A DNA stretch of 64,000 nt from assembly GCF_021729085.1 (NCBI RefSeq), contig NZ_JAJSAR010000002.1, positions 1,307,445 to 1,371,444 of the forward strand, written 5' to 3'. Under the pieces are notes generated by a model, which was not told the DNA's origin, searched no databases, and worked only from the letters and a program-made list of their open reading frames with translations. Numbering within the stretch: the stretch's first letter is position 1; the number at the start of each line of letters is the position of its first letter. The position numbers and the translations under genes were made by a program. The stretch is from Pseudohongiella sp. O18 (lineage in GTDB: Bacteria; Pseudomonadota; Gammaproteobacteria; Pseudomonadales; Pseudohongiellaceae). Below are positions 36,599 to 46,480 of this stretch, in pieces.

Positions 36599-38095
36599 TC
36601 ATTCTTCGTAGCGGGGACGACGCTGATTACTCCCCGCCCTCACCCAGCCGGTTTTGACGATGGGTTTGATGCCAATATCGAGATACTGATCATTGTTATC
36701 CAGGCGCGGCCAGCGCCAGGATCTGCCGAGTCGCTCGAAAGCCGCTTCATCCAGATTGGGATCGCCGGTTTCAGCAAACTTTACCAGTATTGACATAAAG
36801 GCGTCGGACACCCAGTCGTCGCGATAGTCCAGTCCAGGATCGGCAGGTATATCCTGACGCGGACCGGGACGAAACAGGTTGCCGTAGTGGCCCGCTATGT
36901 TTTCCAGAACTCCAAACAGGTAGCTGACATCACCGCCATGATACGCCAGGCCGCCGTTGCTGCCCCAGCCATAAGGCAGATGGGTAAAAACATAGGCATA
37001 GACATCGCTTAGCGGCTCAACGGCTGGGGTCAGGGCTCTGGCAATATACGGAGGCGAGGTATCAGGTTCTTTTTCGCTGCCCATCAGCCCCAGAATGATT
37101 GGCACATCATGTTGCGCAGCAAGTCCCTGGAGTGACCAGTTGTCCAATGTAAACACCGAGCGGTATCGCCCTTCGCGGCTGGCTGCGGTGGTGACCAGGT
37201 CCTGCCAGCTTGTTGCCCGCATGCGCTCGAGGGTCTGCTCGCTGCTGTCAATGCCAATCCTGCTGAGCAGATCCACCCCGGCCTGCTCGGTTCGTTCAAG
37301 CGGCACATTGGCTATGCCACCACTCATGACCAGCGCACGATGGAACAGGCCTTCTGCCAATGGAGAGGCCATCAGGAACAGGACCTTTTCACCGCCGCCC
37401 GATACGCCGGCAATGGTGACCCGATCAGGATCGCCACCAAAGGCGGAAATATTGTTTTGCACCCATTGCAACGCCGCTATGGTATCCAGACTGCCGTAGT
37501 TACCAGACACACCCAGTGGCGATTCCGCTGATAATGCCGGGTGTGAGAAGTAGCCCAGCGGCCCCAGGCGATGGTTGACGGACACCACCACGACGCCCTT
37601 GCGAGGCAAAGGTGAGCTGTTGGGCGCATGGGAGTTCCCCCAGCCCGAGGTCAGACTGCCCCCATGAAACCACACCAGCACCGGCTGACGGGCCTCCGGC
37701 GACTGCGCTGCCGAGGTGACATTCAGGTACAGGCAGTCCTCACTCATGCCGGACTCCTGAATCCTGTCATTGCCACGACCAGAGGGAAAATTCTGTGCAC
37801 ACATCGCACTGAAAGTGGTCGCATCGCGATCGCCCTGCCAGGCGGCCGCAGCTTGCGGAGGACGCCAACGCAGCTCGCCGACAGGTGGTGCCGCATAGGG
37901 AATACCACGATAGCTCATGACATCTTCGTGGACACCGGTACCATCCTGGGTCGGCAACGCCATACCTGTCACGGCGCCTTTGTCCGTCAGGATTCGTTCC
38001 GGAAGTGCCGCCTGCACCGGCAGCGACTTTATTAAAAACAGGGGCAACAACAGTATCAGGGCGCGCCCGTTTGAAAGAATTGTTTTGCTCATCAT
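36599..38095 (-). CDS. Secreted type-B carboxylesterase
   Basis: A 498-residue alpha/beta hydrolase of the carboxylesterase type-B (cholinesterase-like) family with a signal peptide (1-29), so periplasmic or exported. Seen: YRGIPYAAPPVGELRWRPP, EDCLYLNV, oxyanion-hole HGG (VWFHGGSL), Glu in LMGSEKEP and the catalytic His in YHGGDVSYLFG. The nucleophile elbow is GVSGG instead of the usual GESAG, still a valid GxSxG. A substrate cannot be assigned; short-chain esters or carbamates are typical. ATG 38095 follows AAGG. It is divergent from the double UvrA. Confidence 0.9.
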   Translation of the reverse strand: MMSKTILSNGRALILLLPLFLIKSLPVQAALPERILTDKGAVTGMALPTQDGTGVHEDVMSYRGIPYAAPPVGELRWRPPQAAAAWQGDRDATTFSAMCAQNFPSGRGNDRIQESGMSEDCLYLNVTSAAQSPEARQPVLVWFHGGSLTSGWGNSHAPNSSPLPRKGVVVVSVNHRLGPLGYFSHPALSAESPLGVSGNYGSLDTIAALQWVQNNISAFGGDPDRVTIAGVSGGGEKVLFLMASPLAEGLFHRALVMSGGIANVPLERTEQAGVDLLSRIGIDSSEQTLERMRATSWQDLVTTAASREGRYRSVFTLDNWSLQGLAAQHDVPIILGLMGSEKEPDTSPPYIARALTPAVEPLSDVYAYVFTHLPYGWGSNGGLAYHGGDVSYLFGVLENIAGHYGNLFRPGPRQDIPADPGLDYRDDWVSDAFMSILVKFAETGDPNLDEAAFERLGRSWRWPRLDNNDQYLDIGIKPIVKTGWVRAGSNQRRPRYEE

Positions 38096-38177
38096 GTGAT
38101 TCTACCTTGAACCGGGCACTTGTCCGAGGGCATAGTGACCTAAACGCGGTCGTCATATTTAGCCTGAAAACGCTGGA

Positions 38178-38206
38178 TGGACACAATCGCAGCAATACTG
38201 TATAAA
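38178..38206 (+). promoter_or_regulatory. Promoter of the double-length uvrA-like gene
   Basis: TGGACA, a 17-bp spacer and TATAAA. The -10 lies inside the LexA-like box at 38196-38215. Confidence 0.6.
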
Positions 38207-38215
38207 TTCACAGTT
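38196..38215 (+). promoter_or_regulatory. LexA (SOS) box
   Basis: CTG-N10-CAG with flanks TA and TT. It matches 16 of 20 positions of the E. coli SOS consensus (TACTG(TA)5CAGTA). It covers the -10 of the promoter and ends 26 bp before the ATG, so LexA binding should block transcription. Confidence 0.75.
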
Positions 38216-38241
38216 TCTCACTTAATCCAGACCCGATTTCC

Positions 38242-41200
38242 ATGCCCAAAACTGACTCCAAGTCCGCCAGACACAAATCACCGGTGATTGATTCGATTGT
38301 CCTGCGCGGTGCCCGCCAGAATAACCTGAAGAACTTAAGCCTGGAGCTGCCGGTCAACAAACTGATTGTGATCACTGGCGTCAGCGGTTCGGGTAAGTCC
38401 ACACTGGCTTTCGATACTATCTACGCCGAAGGCCAGCGCCGCTATGTGGAGACTTTTTCTGCCTATGCGCGGCAGTTTCTGGATCGCATGGACAAACCGG
38501 CTGTCGACAGCATAGAAGGCATTCCACCTGCCATTGCCATCGATCAGACCAATCCGGTGCGCACCTCACGCTCTACTGTCGGCACGATGACCGAGCTGAA
38601 CGATTATCTTAAGCTGGTGTTTGCACGGCTGTCACATTTGCACTGCCCAGGTTGCGGGCGCGAGGTCAAACGAGACTCTACACAAAGCATAGTTGCCGAA
38701 CTGCAGGCCAGCCTGCCCGCCGAGACCAGGCTGCATGTCTGCTTCCCAGCATCGGTGCCCCATAATTTCAGTGAACAGGAAGTGCGCCAGTGGCTGAACC
38801 AGCAGGGTTACACCCGCATTCAGGCCAGTCACGAGAATCAGGTACATGTAGTGCAGGATCGTCTGCGGCTGCGTAGTGACAATCTGGCTCGCCTGGCCGA
38901 AGCGGTAGAAACAGCATTGCATCATGGCAGCGGGCATGTGCTGGTTTACGCCGAACCCGATCAGCCTGAGCAACAGATCAAAGCGTTCTCCAGCCACCTG
39001 CACTGCCCGGACTGCGAACGCGAGTTCAACGATGCAGGCGCCGGTGCATTCTCGTTCAACTCACCAATAGGTGCCTGTGAGACCTGCCGCGGATTTGGTC
39101 GCATCATTGACGTGGATTTTGACCTGGTCATCCCCGATCACAACAAAACGCTGCGTGAAGGCGCCATCAAAATCTGGCAGAGCAAGAGCTTTCTGGAATG
39201 TCAGTTTGACCTGGAGAAACTCGCCCGCAAGCGCGGCATTCCGCTGGATACCCCCTGGCGGGAGATGACTGCTGCCGACCGGAATTGGGTACTGGAAGGC
39301 GAAGGAGACTGGGCAAAAGATGTCTGGTACGGCGTTCGGCGCTTTTTTGCCTGGCTGGAAAGCCGTGCCTACAAGATGCACGTGCGCGTGCTTCTGTCAC
39401 GTTACCGTGCCTATACCGAGTGCCATGCCTGCCACGGCGCGCGTCTGAAACCTGAGTCATTGTGGTGGCGCCTGCATCAGCAGCCGCAGGCGGCCGGAGA
39501 AACCGGGATTCCTGACAATAGCTACACCATCAATGAGCTTATGCAGTTCCCATTACAGGACTGTGCTGACTTTTTCGAGAAACTGCGACTGCCAGGCAAG
39601 CTGGATGCGGCCACCGAACTGTTGATCGGAGAGATCCGGTCTCGCCTGGGATATTTACTCGATGTTGGACTGGGATACCTGACGCTTGATCGTCAATCAC
39701 GCACACTCAGTGGCGGCGAGGTACAACGTATCAACCTGACAACGGCGCTGGGCACATCGCTGGTCAATACACTGTTTGTGCTGGATGAACCCAGCATCGG
39801 GCTGCACACTCGCGACATGCAGCGCATGGTCGGGATACTGCATCGCCTGCGTGACGCCGGCAACTCCCTGATCGTTGTTGAACACGACCCACAGGTCATG
39901 CTGGCCGCCGACCTGATCATCGACATCGGACCCGGCCCGGGCAAGCGTGGCGGTGAAGTACGGTTTATGGGTACACCGGCACAGTTGCTCAAACACAAAG
40001 ATTCACTGACAGCAAAGTACCTGCGCAGCGAGTTGCTGGTGGCCGAAGCAGCTGATGAGCCCCTCGACGCGGTTGCTGAGCCTGCTGCAGTGTACGATTT
40101 TAAAAAACGCGTCAGCTCTGGGCAACAAGGTTCAACACTTCCTCTAATCTGTATTCGCGGCGCACGTGAGAACAATCTCAAGGACGTTGATGTTGACATT
40201 CCCCTGCATGGCCTGGTCTGCCTGACCGGTGTCAGCGGCTCTGGCAAATCGACCCTGATGCGCGACATTCTGTACCGCGGTCTTTGTCGTGAATTTGGTA
40301 TTGCCACCGAAGCACCGGGTGTGCACGACAGTCTGAGCGGTTATGAACACATCAGTAACATTGTGTTTGTCGATCAAAGCCCGCTGGGTAAAACCACACG
40401 TTCAATCCCGGCCACGTATGTCGGTGCGTTTGACGTTATTCGCAAACGTTTTGTTGATCAGCCTCTGGCACGCGAGCGCGGATACAAACCCGGCATTTTC
40501 AGTTTTAACTCAGGCAATGGTCGCTGTCCGGTCTGCGCTGGCAATGGTTTTGAACATGTGGAGATGCAGTTCCTCAGCGATGTCTACCTGCGCTGCAGCG
40601 AATGTAATGGCAAACGCTATCGCCGGGAAATTCTCGAGGTGACACTGCTGGACCCGCATGACAGTCGCCGTGCCCTGTCCATTGCCGATGTGCTGGAATT
40701 GACAGTTGAAGAAGCACTGGCGTTTTTTGACGGTGATGCCGAGGTGCAGAACTGCCTGCAGCCACTACTTGATGTCGGACTGCACTACCTGCAACTGGGC
40801 CAGGCGGTACCAACGCTCAGTGGTGGTGAATCACAGCGCCTGAAACTGGCCGGACATCTGGCCCAAGTTAGTCACAAAAAGCTTAGTAACAAAAAGCCTG
40901 CGAGCAAAACGATTGCCGGCAAGAAACCCTCTGGAAACAAGACATCAGAAAAAGGCATTCTGTTCCTGTTTGACGAACCCACCACCGGGCTGCATTTCCA
41001 CGATATCCATGTGTTGCTGAAAGCGTTTCGCAAACTGCTGGACGCAGGCCATTCACTGCTGATCATTGAGCACAATCTGGACGTAATCCGTGCAGCAGAC
41101 TGGCTGATAGAGATTGGCCCGGAAGGTGGCGCTGAGGGTGGGCAGCTGATTGCTGCGGACACACCGAAACAGTTCATAGCCAGCGGCAAAGGCCATACAG

Positions 41201-43953
41201 CTCATGCGCTGAGAGACTACGAAGCCGAGTTAAAACGCAATCAGGGTAGCGGCAAAAAGCGAGGCACTGCCTTAAAAACACTATCGGGCACATCAAGCAC
41301 CAGTAAACGCACCAAGCCAGTACAGTCGATCCAGATTCACCATGCCCGCGAACACAACCTGAAGAATATTGACGTCAGCCTGCCATGGAATCAATTCACG
41401 GTCATCACCGGCGTCAGCGGTAGTGGCAAGAGCACACTGGCGTTTGATCTTGTATTTGCTGAAGGCCAGCGCCGATATCTGGAATCTCTGAATGCCTACG
41501 CCAGGCAGTTTGTACAGCCAGCAAGTAAACCTGATGTGGATGCCATCCATGGCATCCCGCCTACTGTTGCCATTGAACAACGCACCAGCCGTGGCGGTCG
41601 CAAGAGTACTGTCGCCACACTGACCGAGATTTATCACTTCCTGCGCCTGGTGTTTGTCAAGCTGGGCACACAATACTGCCCGGATTGTGATGTACCCATA
41701 GAACCTCAGAGTCAGGACATGATTCTGTCACGACTTCAGTCCGAATGGCAGGGGCGTCAGGTCACCCTGCTGGCCCCGGTTGTGGTCGGGCGAAAGGGTT
41801 TATACAAGGAACTGGCTGCCTGGGCCGCCAACAAGGGTTACACCCATCTGCGCGCCGACGGCAAGATACTGCCCAGTAACGACTGGCCCGTCCTGGATCG
41901 CTACAAGGAACACGACATCGAAGTCGTGATAGGCGACTGCGCTGTCGACAAGAAAAACGAAGCCGAATTAAACCGCCTGATCGGTGAAGCGCTGGCCGTT
42001 GGCAATGGTCTGTTGAGCGTCACCGAAGTGACGACCGGAAAGCGTCGCAAGAAAGTCAAAGCCGATGCCCTGTTTTCGACGCGACGCGCCTGCCCTGGCT
42101 GTGGCAGCAGCTTTGATGACCTGGATCCCCGACTGTTCTCGTTTAATTCCCGGCATGGCTGGTGCACATCCTGCTTTGGCACCGGCGAACAACTGGCCGA
42201 TTTTAATGAAGAGCTGACTGGTGAAGAAGAAAACTTCCTGGACAAAGACGACAATGCGCAACCCGCCAAAGTCTGCCGCAGCTGTAACGGCAGCCGTCTG
42301 AACCCGACTGCGCTGGCGGTACGATTCCAGAACCAGAGTATTGCTGAACTGACACGGCTGTCCGTCGATGCGGCTGCCACCCACATTTTCAAAATCAAAC
42401 TGGATACCAAGCAGCTGGCCATCGCCCGTGACATACTGCCCGAGCTCAATGGTCGATTGCACTTTCTGCAGAAAGTCGGACTGGGGTATTTAAGCCTTGA
42501 TCGTGCCGCGCCCACGCTCAGTGGTGGCGAGGCACAGCGAATCCGGCTGGCCTCACAGCTGGGCTCCAACCTGCAGGGCGTCTGTTACATTCTGGATGAA
42601 CCCACTATCGGTCTGCATGCCCGCGACAATGCCCTGCTGATCGCGACGCTGCGCGAACTGCAGCAACACGGCAATACCGTAATTGTTGTTGAGCACGATG
42701 ATGCCACCATGGCCGAAGCGGACCACCTGATCGATGTCGGCCCGGGCGCTGGTGTCAATGGCGGTGAGATTGTGGCAACCGGCACGCTCGATCAGCTCAA
42801 GAAGAATAAAAAGTCGCTGACCGGGCAGTTTCTGGCTAATCCCATGCGCCACCCTTTGCCTGATCTGCGCGATAACACGCTGCGTCAGCAGCAGGAAAAA
42901 GAAACACTACAGATACGCGGCGCCAGTCAGAACAACCTGCGGAATGTCGACATCGATATCCCACTGCGACAACTGGTGGTGGTCAGTGGCGTCAGTGGTG
43001 GTGGCAAGAGCACACTGATTCGTGGTGTTCTGTATGACAACCTGCGTGATCCGGTAATCGCCAACAATAAACGTGGCAAGGCCAAAGGCAGTAAACGCAA
43101 GAGCAGCTGGCAGGGCTGCGAATCCATTGACGGCTGGCAGGGTATCAACAGCGTGCTGCAGGTGGATCAGACGCCGATTGGCAAGACACCGCGCTCCTGC
43201 CCTGCAAGTTATATCGGCATCTGGGACACAATCCGCAAACTGTTCGCTGACACTGTCGATGCCAGACTGCGCGGCTACCTGCCAGGCCGTTTTTCATTCA
43301 ACGTTTCCGGCGGGCGCTGCGAGACCTGCAGCGGCAATGGCATGCAGAAAATCGAGATGAATTTCCTGCCTGATGTGCGCGTGGACTGCGAAGCCTGCGG
43401 TGGCTGGCGATTCAATGATGAAACACTGTCGGTGCAATACAAGGGCAAACATATCGGCGAAGTACTGGCCATGAATGTTGACGAGGCCGTCGACTTTTTT
43501 GAGTCAGTACCGTCCGTGCATCACCCTCTGAAGCTGCTACAGGATGTTGGCGTGGGCTATCTGACCCTGGGCCAACAGAGTCCGACACTCAGCGGCGGAG
43601 AGGCCCAGCGCATCAAACTGGTCGCCGAGCTGGCCAAGGCCAAACCACACCTGAGTCTGCGCGGCAGCAAGCCGCCGCACAAGCTCTATGTGCTGGACGA
43701 ACCGACCGTCGGCCTGCACATGGCCGATGTCGAAAAGCTATTGCGCGTGCTGCACCGCCTGGTTGACGCAGGCAATTCGGTAATTGTCATCGAGCACAAC
43801 CTGGACATGATTGCCGAGGCCGACTGGGTCATTGACATGGGACCGGAAGGCGGCGACAAAGGCGGCAAGGTGGTAGCGCAGGGCAGACCTGAGAAAGTGG
43901 CTCGCAGCAAGCGATCGCATACCGGCCGCTACCTGGCGGAAATGCCGCTTTAA
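38242..43953 (+). CDS. Double-length UvrA-like ABC ATPase (four ATPase domains)
   Basis: A 1903-residue protein made of two consecutive UvrA-like units, each about the size of E. coli UvrA (940). UvrA scans DNA for damage and loads UvrB. Four Walker A motifs are seen: GVSGSGKST (about 46, 662, 1056) and GVSGGGKST (about 1581). There are four LSGGE signatures (about 490, 859, 1427, 1783) and four Walker B motifs (LDEPSIGLH, FDEPTTGLH, LDEPTIGLH, LDEPTVGLH). Zinc-type CxxC pairs occur in both units (CPVCAGNG with CSECNGKRY; CETCSGNG with CEACGGWRF). Lys/Ser-rich linkers at about 873-900 and 1000-1030 look like flexible inserts or junctions. The LexA box upstream predicts SOS induction. Confidence 0.93.
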   Translation: MPKTDSKSARHKSPVIDSIVLRGARQNNLKNLSLELPVNKLIVITGVSGSGKSTLAFDTIYAEGQRRYVETFSAYARQFLDRMDKPAVDSIEGIPPAIAIDQTNPVRTSRSTVGTMTELNDYLKLVFARLSHLHCPGCGREVKRDSTQSIVAELQASLPAETRLHVCFPASVPHNFSEQEVRQWLNQQGYTRIQASHENQVHVVQDRLRLRSDNLARLAEAVETALHHGSGHVLVYAEPDQPEQQIKAFSSHLHCPDCEREFNDAGAGAFSFNSPIGACETCRGFGRIIDVDFDLVIPDHNKTLREGAIKIWQSKSFLECQFDLEKLARKRGIPLDTPWREMTAADRNWVLEGEGDWAKDVWYGVRRFFAWLESRAYKMHVRVLLSRYRAYTECHACHGARLKPESLWWRLHQQPQAAGETGIPDNSYTINELMQFPLQDCADFFEKLRLPGKLDAATELLIGEIRSRLGYLLDVGLGYLTLDRQSRTLSGGEVQRINLTTALGTSLVNTLFVLDEPSIGLHTRDMQRMVGILHRLRDAGNSLIVVEHDPQVMLAADLIIDIGPGPGKRGGEVRFMGTPAQLLKHKDSLTAKYLRSELLVAEAADEPLDAVAEPAAVYDFKKRVSSGQQGSTLPLICIRGARENNLKDVDVDIPLHGLVCLTGVSGSGKSTLMRDILYRGLCREFGIATEAPGVHDSLSGYEHISNIVFVDQSPLGKTTRSIPATYVGAFDVIRKRFVDQPLARERGYKPGIFSFNSGNGRCPVCAGNGFEHVEMQFLSDVYLRCSECNGKRYRREILEVTLLDPHDSRRALSIADVLELTVEEALAFFDGDAEVQNCLQPLLDVGLHYLQLGQAVPTLSGGESQRLKLAGHLAQVSHKKLSNKKPASKTIAGKKPSGNKTSEKGILFLFDEPTTGLHFHDIHVLLKAFRKLLDAGHSLLIIEHNLDVIRAADWLIEIGPEGGAEGGQLIAADTPKQFIASGKGHTAHALRDYEAELKRNQGSGKKRGTALKTLSGTSSTSKRTKPVQSIQIHHAREHNLKNIDVSLPWNQFTVITGVSGSGKSTLAFDLVFAEGQRRYLESLNAYARQFVQPASKPDVDAIHGIPPTVAIEQRTSRGGRKSTVATLTEIYHFLRLVFVKLGTQYCPDCDVPIEPQSQDMILSRLQSEWQGRQVTLLAPVVVGRKGLYKELAAWAANKGYTHLRADGKILPSNDWPVLDRYKEHDIEVVIGDCAVDKKNEAELNRLIGEALAVGNGLLSVTEVTTGKRRKKVKADALFSTRRACPGCGSSFDDLDPRLFSFNSRHGWCTSCFGTGEQLADFNEELTGEEENFLDKDDNAQPAKVCRSCNGSRLNPTALAVRFQNQSIAELTRLSVDAAATHIFKIKLDTKQLAIARDILPELNGRLHFLQKVGLGYLSLDRAAPTLSGGEAQRIRLASQLGSNLQGVCYILDEPTIGLHARDNALLIATLRELQQHGNTVIVVEHDDATMAEADHLIDVGPGAGVNGGEIVATGTLDQLKKNKKSLTGQFLANPMRHPLPDLRDNTLRQQQEKETLQIRGASQNNLRNVDIDIPLRQLVVVSGVSGGGKSTLIRGVLYDNLRDPVIANNKRGKAKGSKRKSSWQGCESIDGWQGINSVLQVDQTPIGKTPRSCPASYIGIWDTIRKLFADTVDARLRGYLPGRFSFNVSGGRCETCSGNGMQKIEMNFLPDVRVDCEACGGWRFNDETLSVQYKGKHIGEVLAMNVDEAVDFFESVPSVHHPLKLLQDVGVGYLTLGQQSPTLSGGEAQRIKLVAELAKAKPHLSLRGSKPPHKLYVLDEPTVGLHMADVEKLLRVLHRLVDAGNSVIVIEHNLDMIAEADWVIDMGPEGGDKGGKVVAQGRPEKVARSKRSHTGRYLAEMPL

Positions 43954-43971
43954 TCGCATTGACTGAGTCAT

Positions 43972-44003
43972 TGGCGCAGCTGGGCAGTACCGCCCCTGCG
44001 CCA
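43972..44003 (+). terminator. GC-rich stem-loop after the uvrA-like gene
   Basis: TGGCGCAG pairs with CTGCGCCA, with an inner GGGC/GCCC stem and a 6-nt loop, 18 bp after the stop. No T-run follows, so it may act as a transcript-end stabiliser or weak terminator. Confidence 0.45.
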
Positions 44004-44083
44004 CCGTTGGAGCTCACGCGATTTTCAGCATACACTGTCCGGACAGACGAGCTTCTATTCCTGGACGGCGACCATTTTTTGAT

Positions 44084-45553
44084 ATGAAACTTTGCCCAAT
44101 GATTAGCTCTATAAAACATGCCACAGCAAAGCTGTCGCTACTGAGCCTGCTGACCATACTTACCTTTACATCGCACGCGCAGCCAACCGAACTGCCTGGC
44201 CCGGTGCGCGTCGTCGTTGATGGTCACCAGTTCCCCAGCGATGCCTATGCACTACTGGTCCAGGAAATCGGCAGCGACACGCCGCTATTGTCTGTCAATG
44301 CAGAGCTGCCGCTGAATCCGGCATCAACCATCAAGACACTGACAACGCTGGCGGCACTGGACATACTGGGACCCACTTACACCTGGCGCACTGAACTCTA
44401 CGCGCTGGGTGCCATATCTGACGGCACGCTTAATGGCGACCTGCTGCTGCGTGGCGGTGGCGATCCCTTCCTGGTTGAAGAGCACTTCCGCAGCATGCTG
44501 AAGACACTGCAACGTCGCGGCGTTCAACACATCTCCGGTGACCTGCTGATCGATGCCTCACTTTATGATCCTTCGGTATCACAGGAAGAGAGCCTGGATG
44601 CACAATCCAATCGCGCCTATAACGTGCTCCCACATGCCGCCATCACCAACTTCCAGGCCGTGACTTTTTATTTTTATCCGGCTGCCAACGGCCGGGACGT
44701 GCGTGTCGAGGCCGACCCACCCCTTCCCGGACTGAACATCGACAATCGCCTGCGTTTGCAGGCGGGTGCCTGTACCGGGTTTCAACGCGGCATCAGTTTC
44801 AGTGAGGATCGCAGTAACCAGACGGTGATATTCAGTGGCTCGTTTCCGTCGCGATGCGATGAATATGCGATGACACGCGCGGTGATGGATGCGCCCACGT
44901 ATACCTACGAACTGTTTAGGCAGCTCTGGGCCGAGCTGGGCGGCACATTGGCCGGCAATTATCGACTGTCGGAACTGCCATCGACCGAATCACCACCTGC
45001 GGCAGAGCCCTTGGTGGTCTGGCAGTCACCACCACTTGGGGATATCGTCACATCCATCAACAAGTACAGTAATAACATGATGACCCGGCAACTACTGCTG
45101 ACATTGGGGCTTCATCACAGCGCTCCGCCTGGCACAGTCGACAAAGGCATCGCTGCCATTAACGACTACCTGGATAAGCTGCAAATCGACCGCAGCACAC
45201 TGAGCATTGCGAACGGTTCCGGTCTCTCGCGCGACACGAGACTGTCGGCCAGGCTGCTGGCTGACCTGATGCTGCATGCATGGCAGCAGCCCATCATGCC
45301 TGAGTTCATCGCCTCGCTCCCATTGGCCGGCCTGGACGGCACCATGCGGGACAGACTGTCCGATGAGTCTGCCACCGGAAGAATTCACGTGAAGACAGGT
45401 TCACTTAACGGCGTCGCCGGAGTCACCGGCTACGTGCTGGGCGCGTCGGGTAAACGTTATGTGGTCGCAGCACTGGTAAATCACCCGGGCGCCGACCGGG
45501 GCACTGGCCAGGAACTCGGGGACGCTCTGTTGCGATGGGCAGGCCAACAGTAG
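44084..45553 (+). CDS. dacB: D-alanyl-D-alanine carboxypeptidase/endopeptidase (PBP4)
   Basis: A 489-residue low-molecular-weight penicillin-binding protein of the PBP4/DacB (peptidase S13) family, which trims peptidoglycan peptides in the periplasm. It has a signal peptide (about 1-32). The active-site triads are SxxK as PASTIK (Ser81, Lys84), SxN as KYSNNMM (about 329) and KTG as HVKTGSLNG (about 436). An inserted domain between the first two motifs is typical of PBP4. No clear ribosome site; ATG 44084 was chosen and ATG 44099 is an alternative. Monocistronic or loosely grouped with the TonB-like gene 71 bp downstream. Confidence 0.92.
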   Translation: MKLCPMISSIKHATAKLSLLSLLTILTFTSHAQPTELPGPVRVVVDGHQFPSDAYALLVQEIGSDTPLLSVNAELPLNPASTIKTLTTLAALDILGPTYTWRTELYALGAISDGTLNGDLLLRGGGDPFLVEEHFRSMLKTLQRRGVQHISGDLLIDASLYDPSVSQEESLDAQSNRAYNVLPHAAITNFQAVTFYFYPAANGRDVRVEADPPLPGLNIDNRLRLQAGACTGFQRGISFSEDRSNQTVIFSGSFPSRCDEYAMTRAVMDAPTYTYELFRQLWAELGGTLAGNYRLSELPSTESPPAAEPLVVWQSPPLGDIVTSINKYSNNMMTRQLLLTLGLHHSAPPGTVDKGIAAINDYLDKLQIDRSTLSIANGSGLSRDTRLSARLLADLMLHAWQQPIMPEFIASLPLAGLDGTMRDRLSDESATGRIHVKTGSLNGVAGVTGYVLGASGKRYVVAALVNHPGADRGTGQELGDALLRWAGQQ

Positions 45554-45624
45554 TAGCCTGCATCGGGAACTGAAACTCGAAAGGCAGGTCAAACTCAGCT
45601 GTTTCCCCGCATTCGGCCAGTTTT

Positions 45625-46395
45625 ATGGATGATCGCCAACTCCCCACGCTGCAGCTCCCCGACATCGGGTCGAGTGGCGATCAGGATTGGGATTTTGATG
45701 AGCGCAACGACAGATTATCAGTCGTCAGAGACCGTCGCTTTCTGGGATTGCTACTGATCAGTGTCTGTCTGCACGCAACACTTATAGGTCTGTCATTGCG
45801 CTTCGGCCTGAACCCATCATCGATTCCAGAGACCGAATCTTTCAACCGCATTCAGATCACGCTTGTAGCACCCGCGCCTGGGCCTGAACAACAGGCAGCG
45901 GTCGAGCCTCAAGCGACCATCCCGGCGCCTGCCGAAGCTGCCCCAGTGGAGCAGCCGACAGAACAAATTGCATCAGAGCCAACACCACTAGCTCCAGCTG
46001 CGGAACCACCAGCAACGATTGAAGTTGTCGAATCCGTACCAAGCATCAGCGAGCCCGAGCCCTCAGATGCACCCAGACTGCTGGCACCCACCATGCCGGA
46101 CATTCGCCGCGCAGTGCAGCGCAGCGAAGCCATTCGACATAACAACAACATCGACTGCGATACACGGCAGCGCTTCAGCGAACTGATCGACTGCGGTGAT
46201 GAAGATCCGAACTACGATTTCGCCAGCGCCGAACAACACCCCGCCGCCCTGCTGTTCGCAATACCACTGCCGACCGAGCCCGTTGAAACCGGTGAGGAGT
46301 TCAGCGAATCGCGAGCGCGTGTGCAGGACAACATCAATGTCGTTGACAGCACCCTCAGCTCAACCCGCACCCGCCGCGCCGTGATGGGTCAGTAA
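45625..46395 (+). CDS. TonB-like membrane protein without a TonB C-terminal domain
   Basis: A 256-residue protein with a 38-residue cytosolic N-terminus, one membrane helix (about 39-60), a Pro/Glu/Ala-rich periplasmic stretch (about 80-155) and a unique C-terminus. The helix reads LLISVCLHATLIGLSL, with Ser46 and His50 spaced as the Ser-His pair of E. coli TonB (LLSVCIHGAVV) that couples to ExbBD. The post-helix segment IQITLVAPAP also recalls TonB. The usual TonB C-terminal beta domain that holds receptors is absent; instead there is an acidic region with two Cys (IDCDTRQRFSELIDC). It may couple ExbBD energy to another partner. No exbBD nearby. Confidence 0.6.
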   Translation: MDDRQLPTLQLPDIGSSGDQDWDFDERNDRLSVVRDRRFLGLLLISVCLHATLIGLSLRFGLNPSSIPETESFNRIQITLVAPAPGPEQQAAVEPQATIPAPAEAAPVEQPTEQIASEPTPLAPAAEPPATIEVVESVPSISEPEPSDAPRLLAPTMPDIRRAVQRSEAIRHNNNIDCDTRQRFSELIDCGDEDPNYDFASAEQHPAALLFAIPLPTEPVETGEEFSESRARVQDNINVVDSTLSSTRTRRAVMGQ

Positions 46396-46480
46396 CCCAC
46401 TCCCTTGAATCGCAGAATACACGCTGGCTGCTTGTCGCTTCCGGCATCAGGATTACATTCTTACCAGGACGGTCCGGGAA

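Noticed and set aside
43972-44003. Canonical intrinsic terminator after the uvrA-like gene
   Set aside because: The stem is strong, but no T-run follows, so I list it only as a stem-loop of low confidence.
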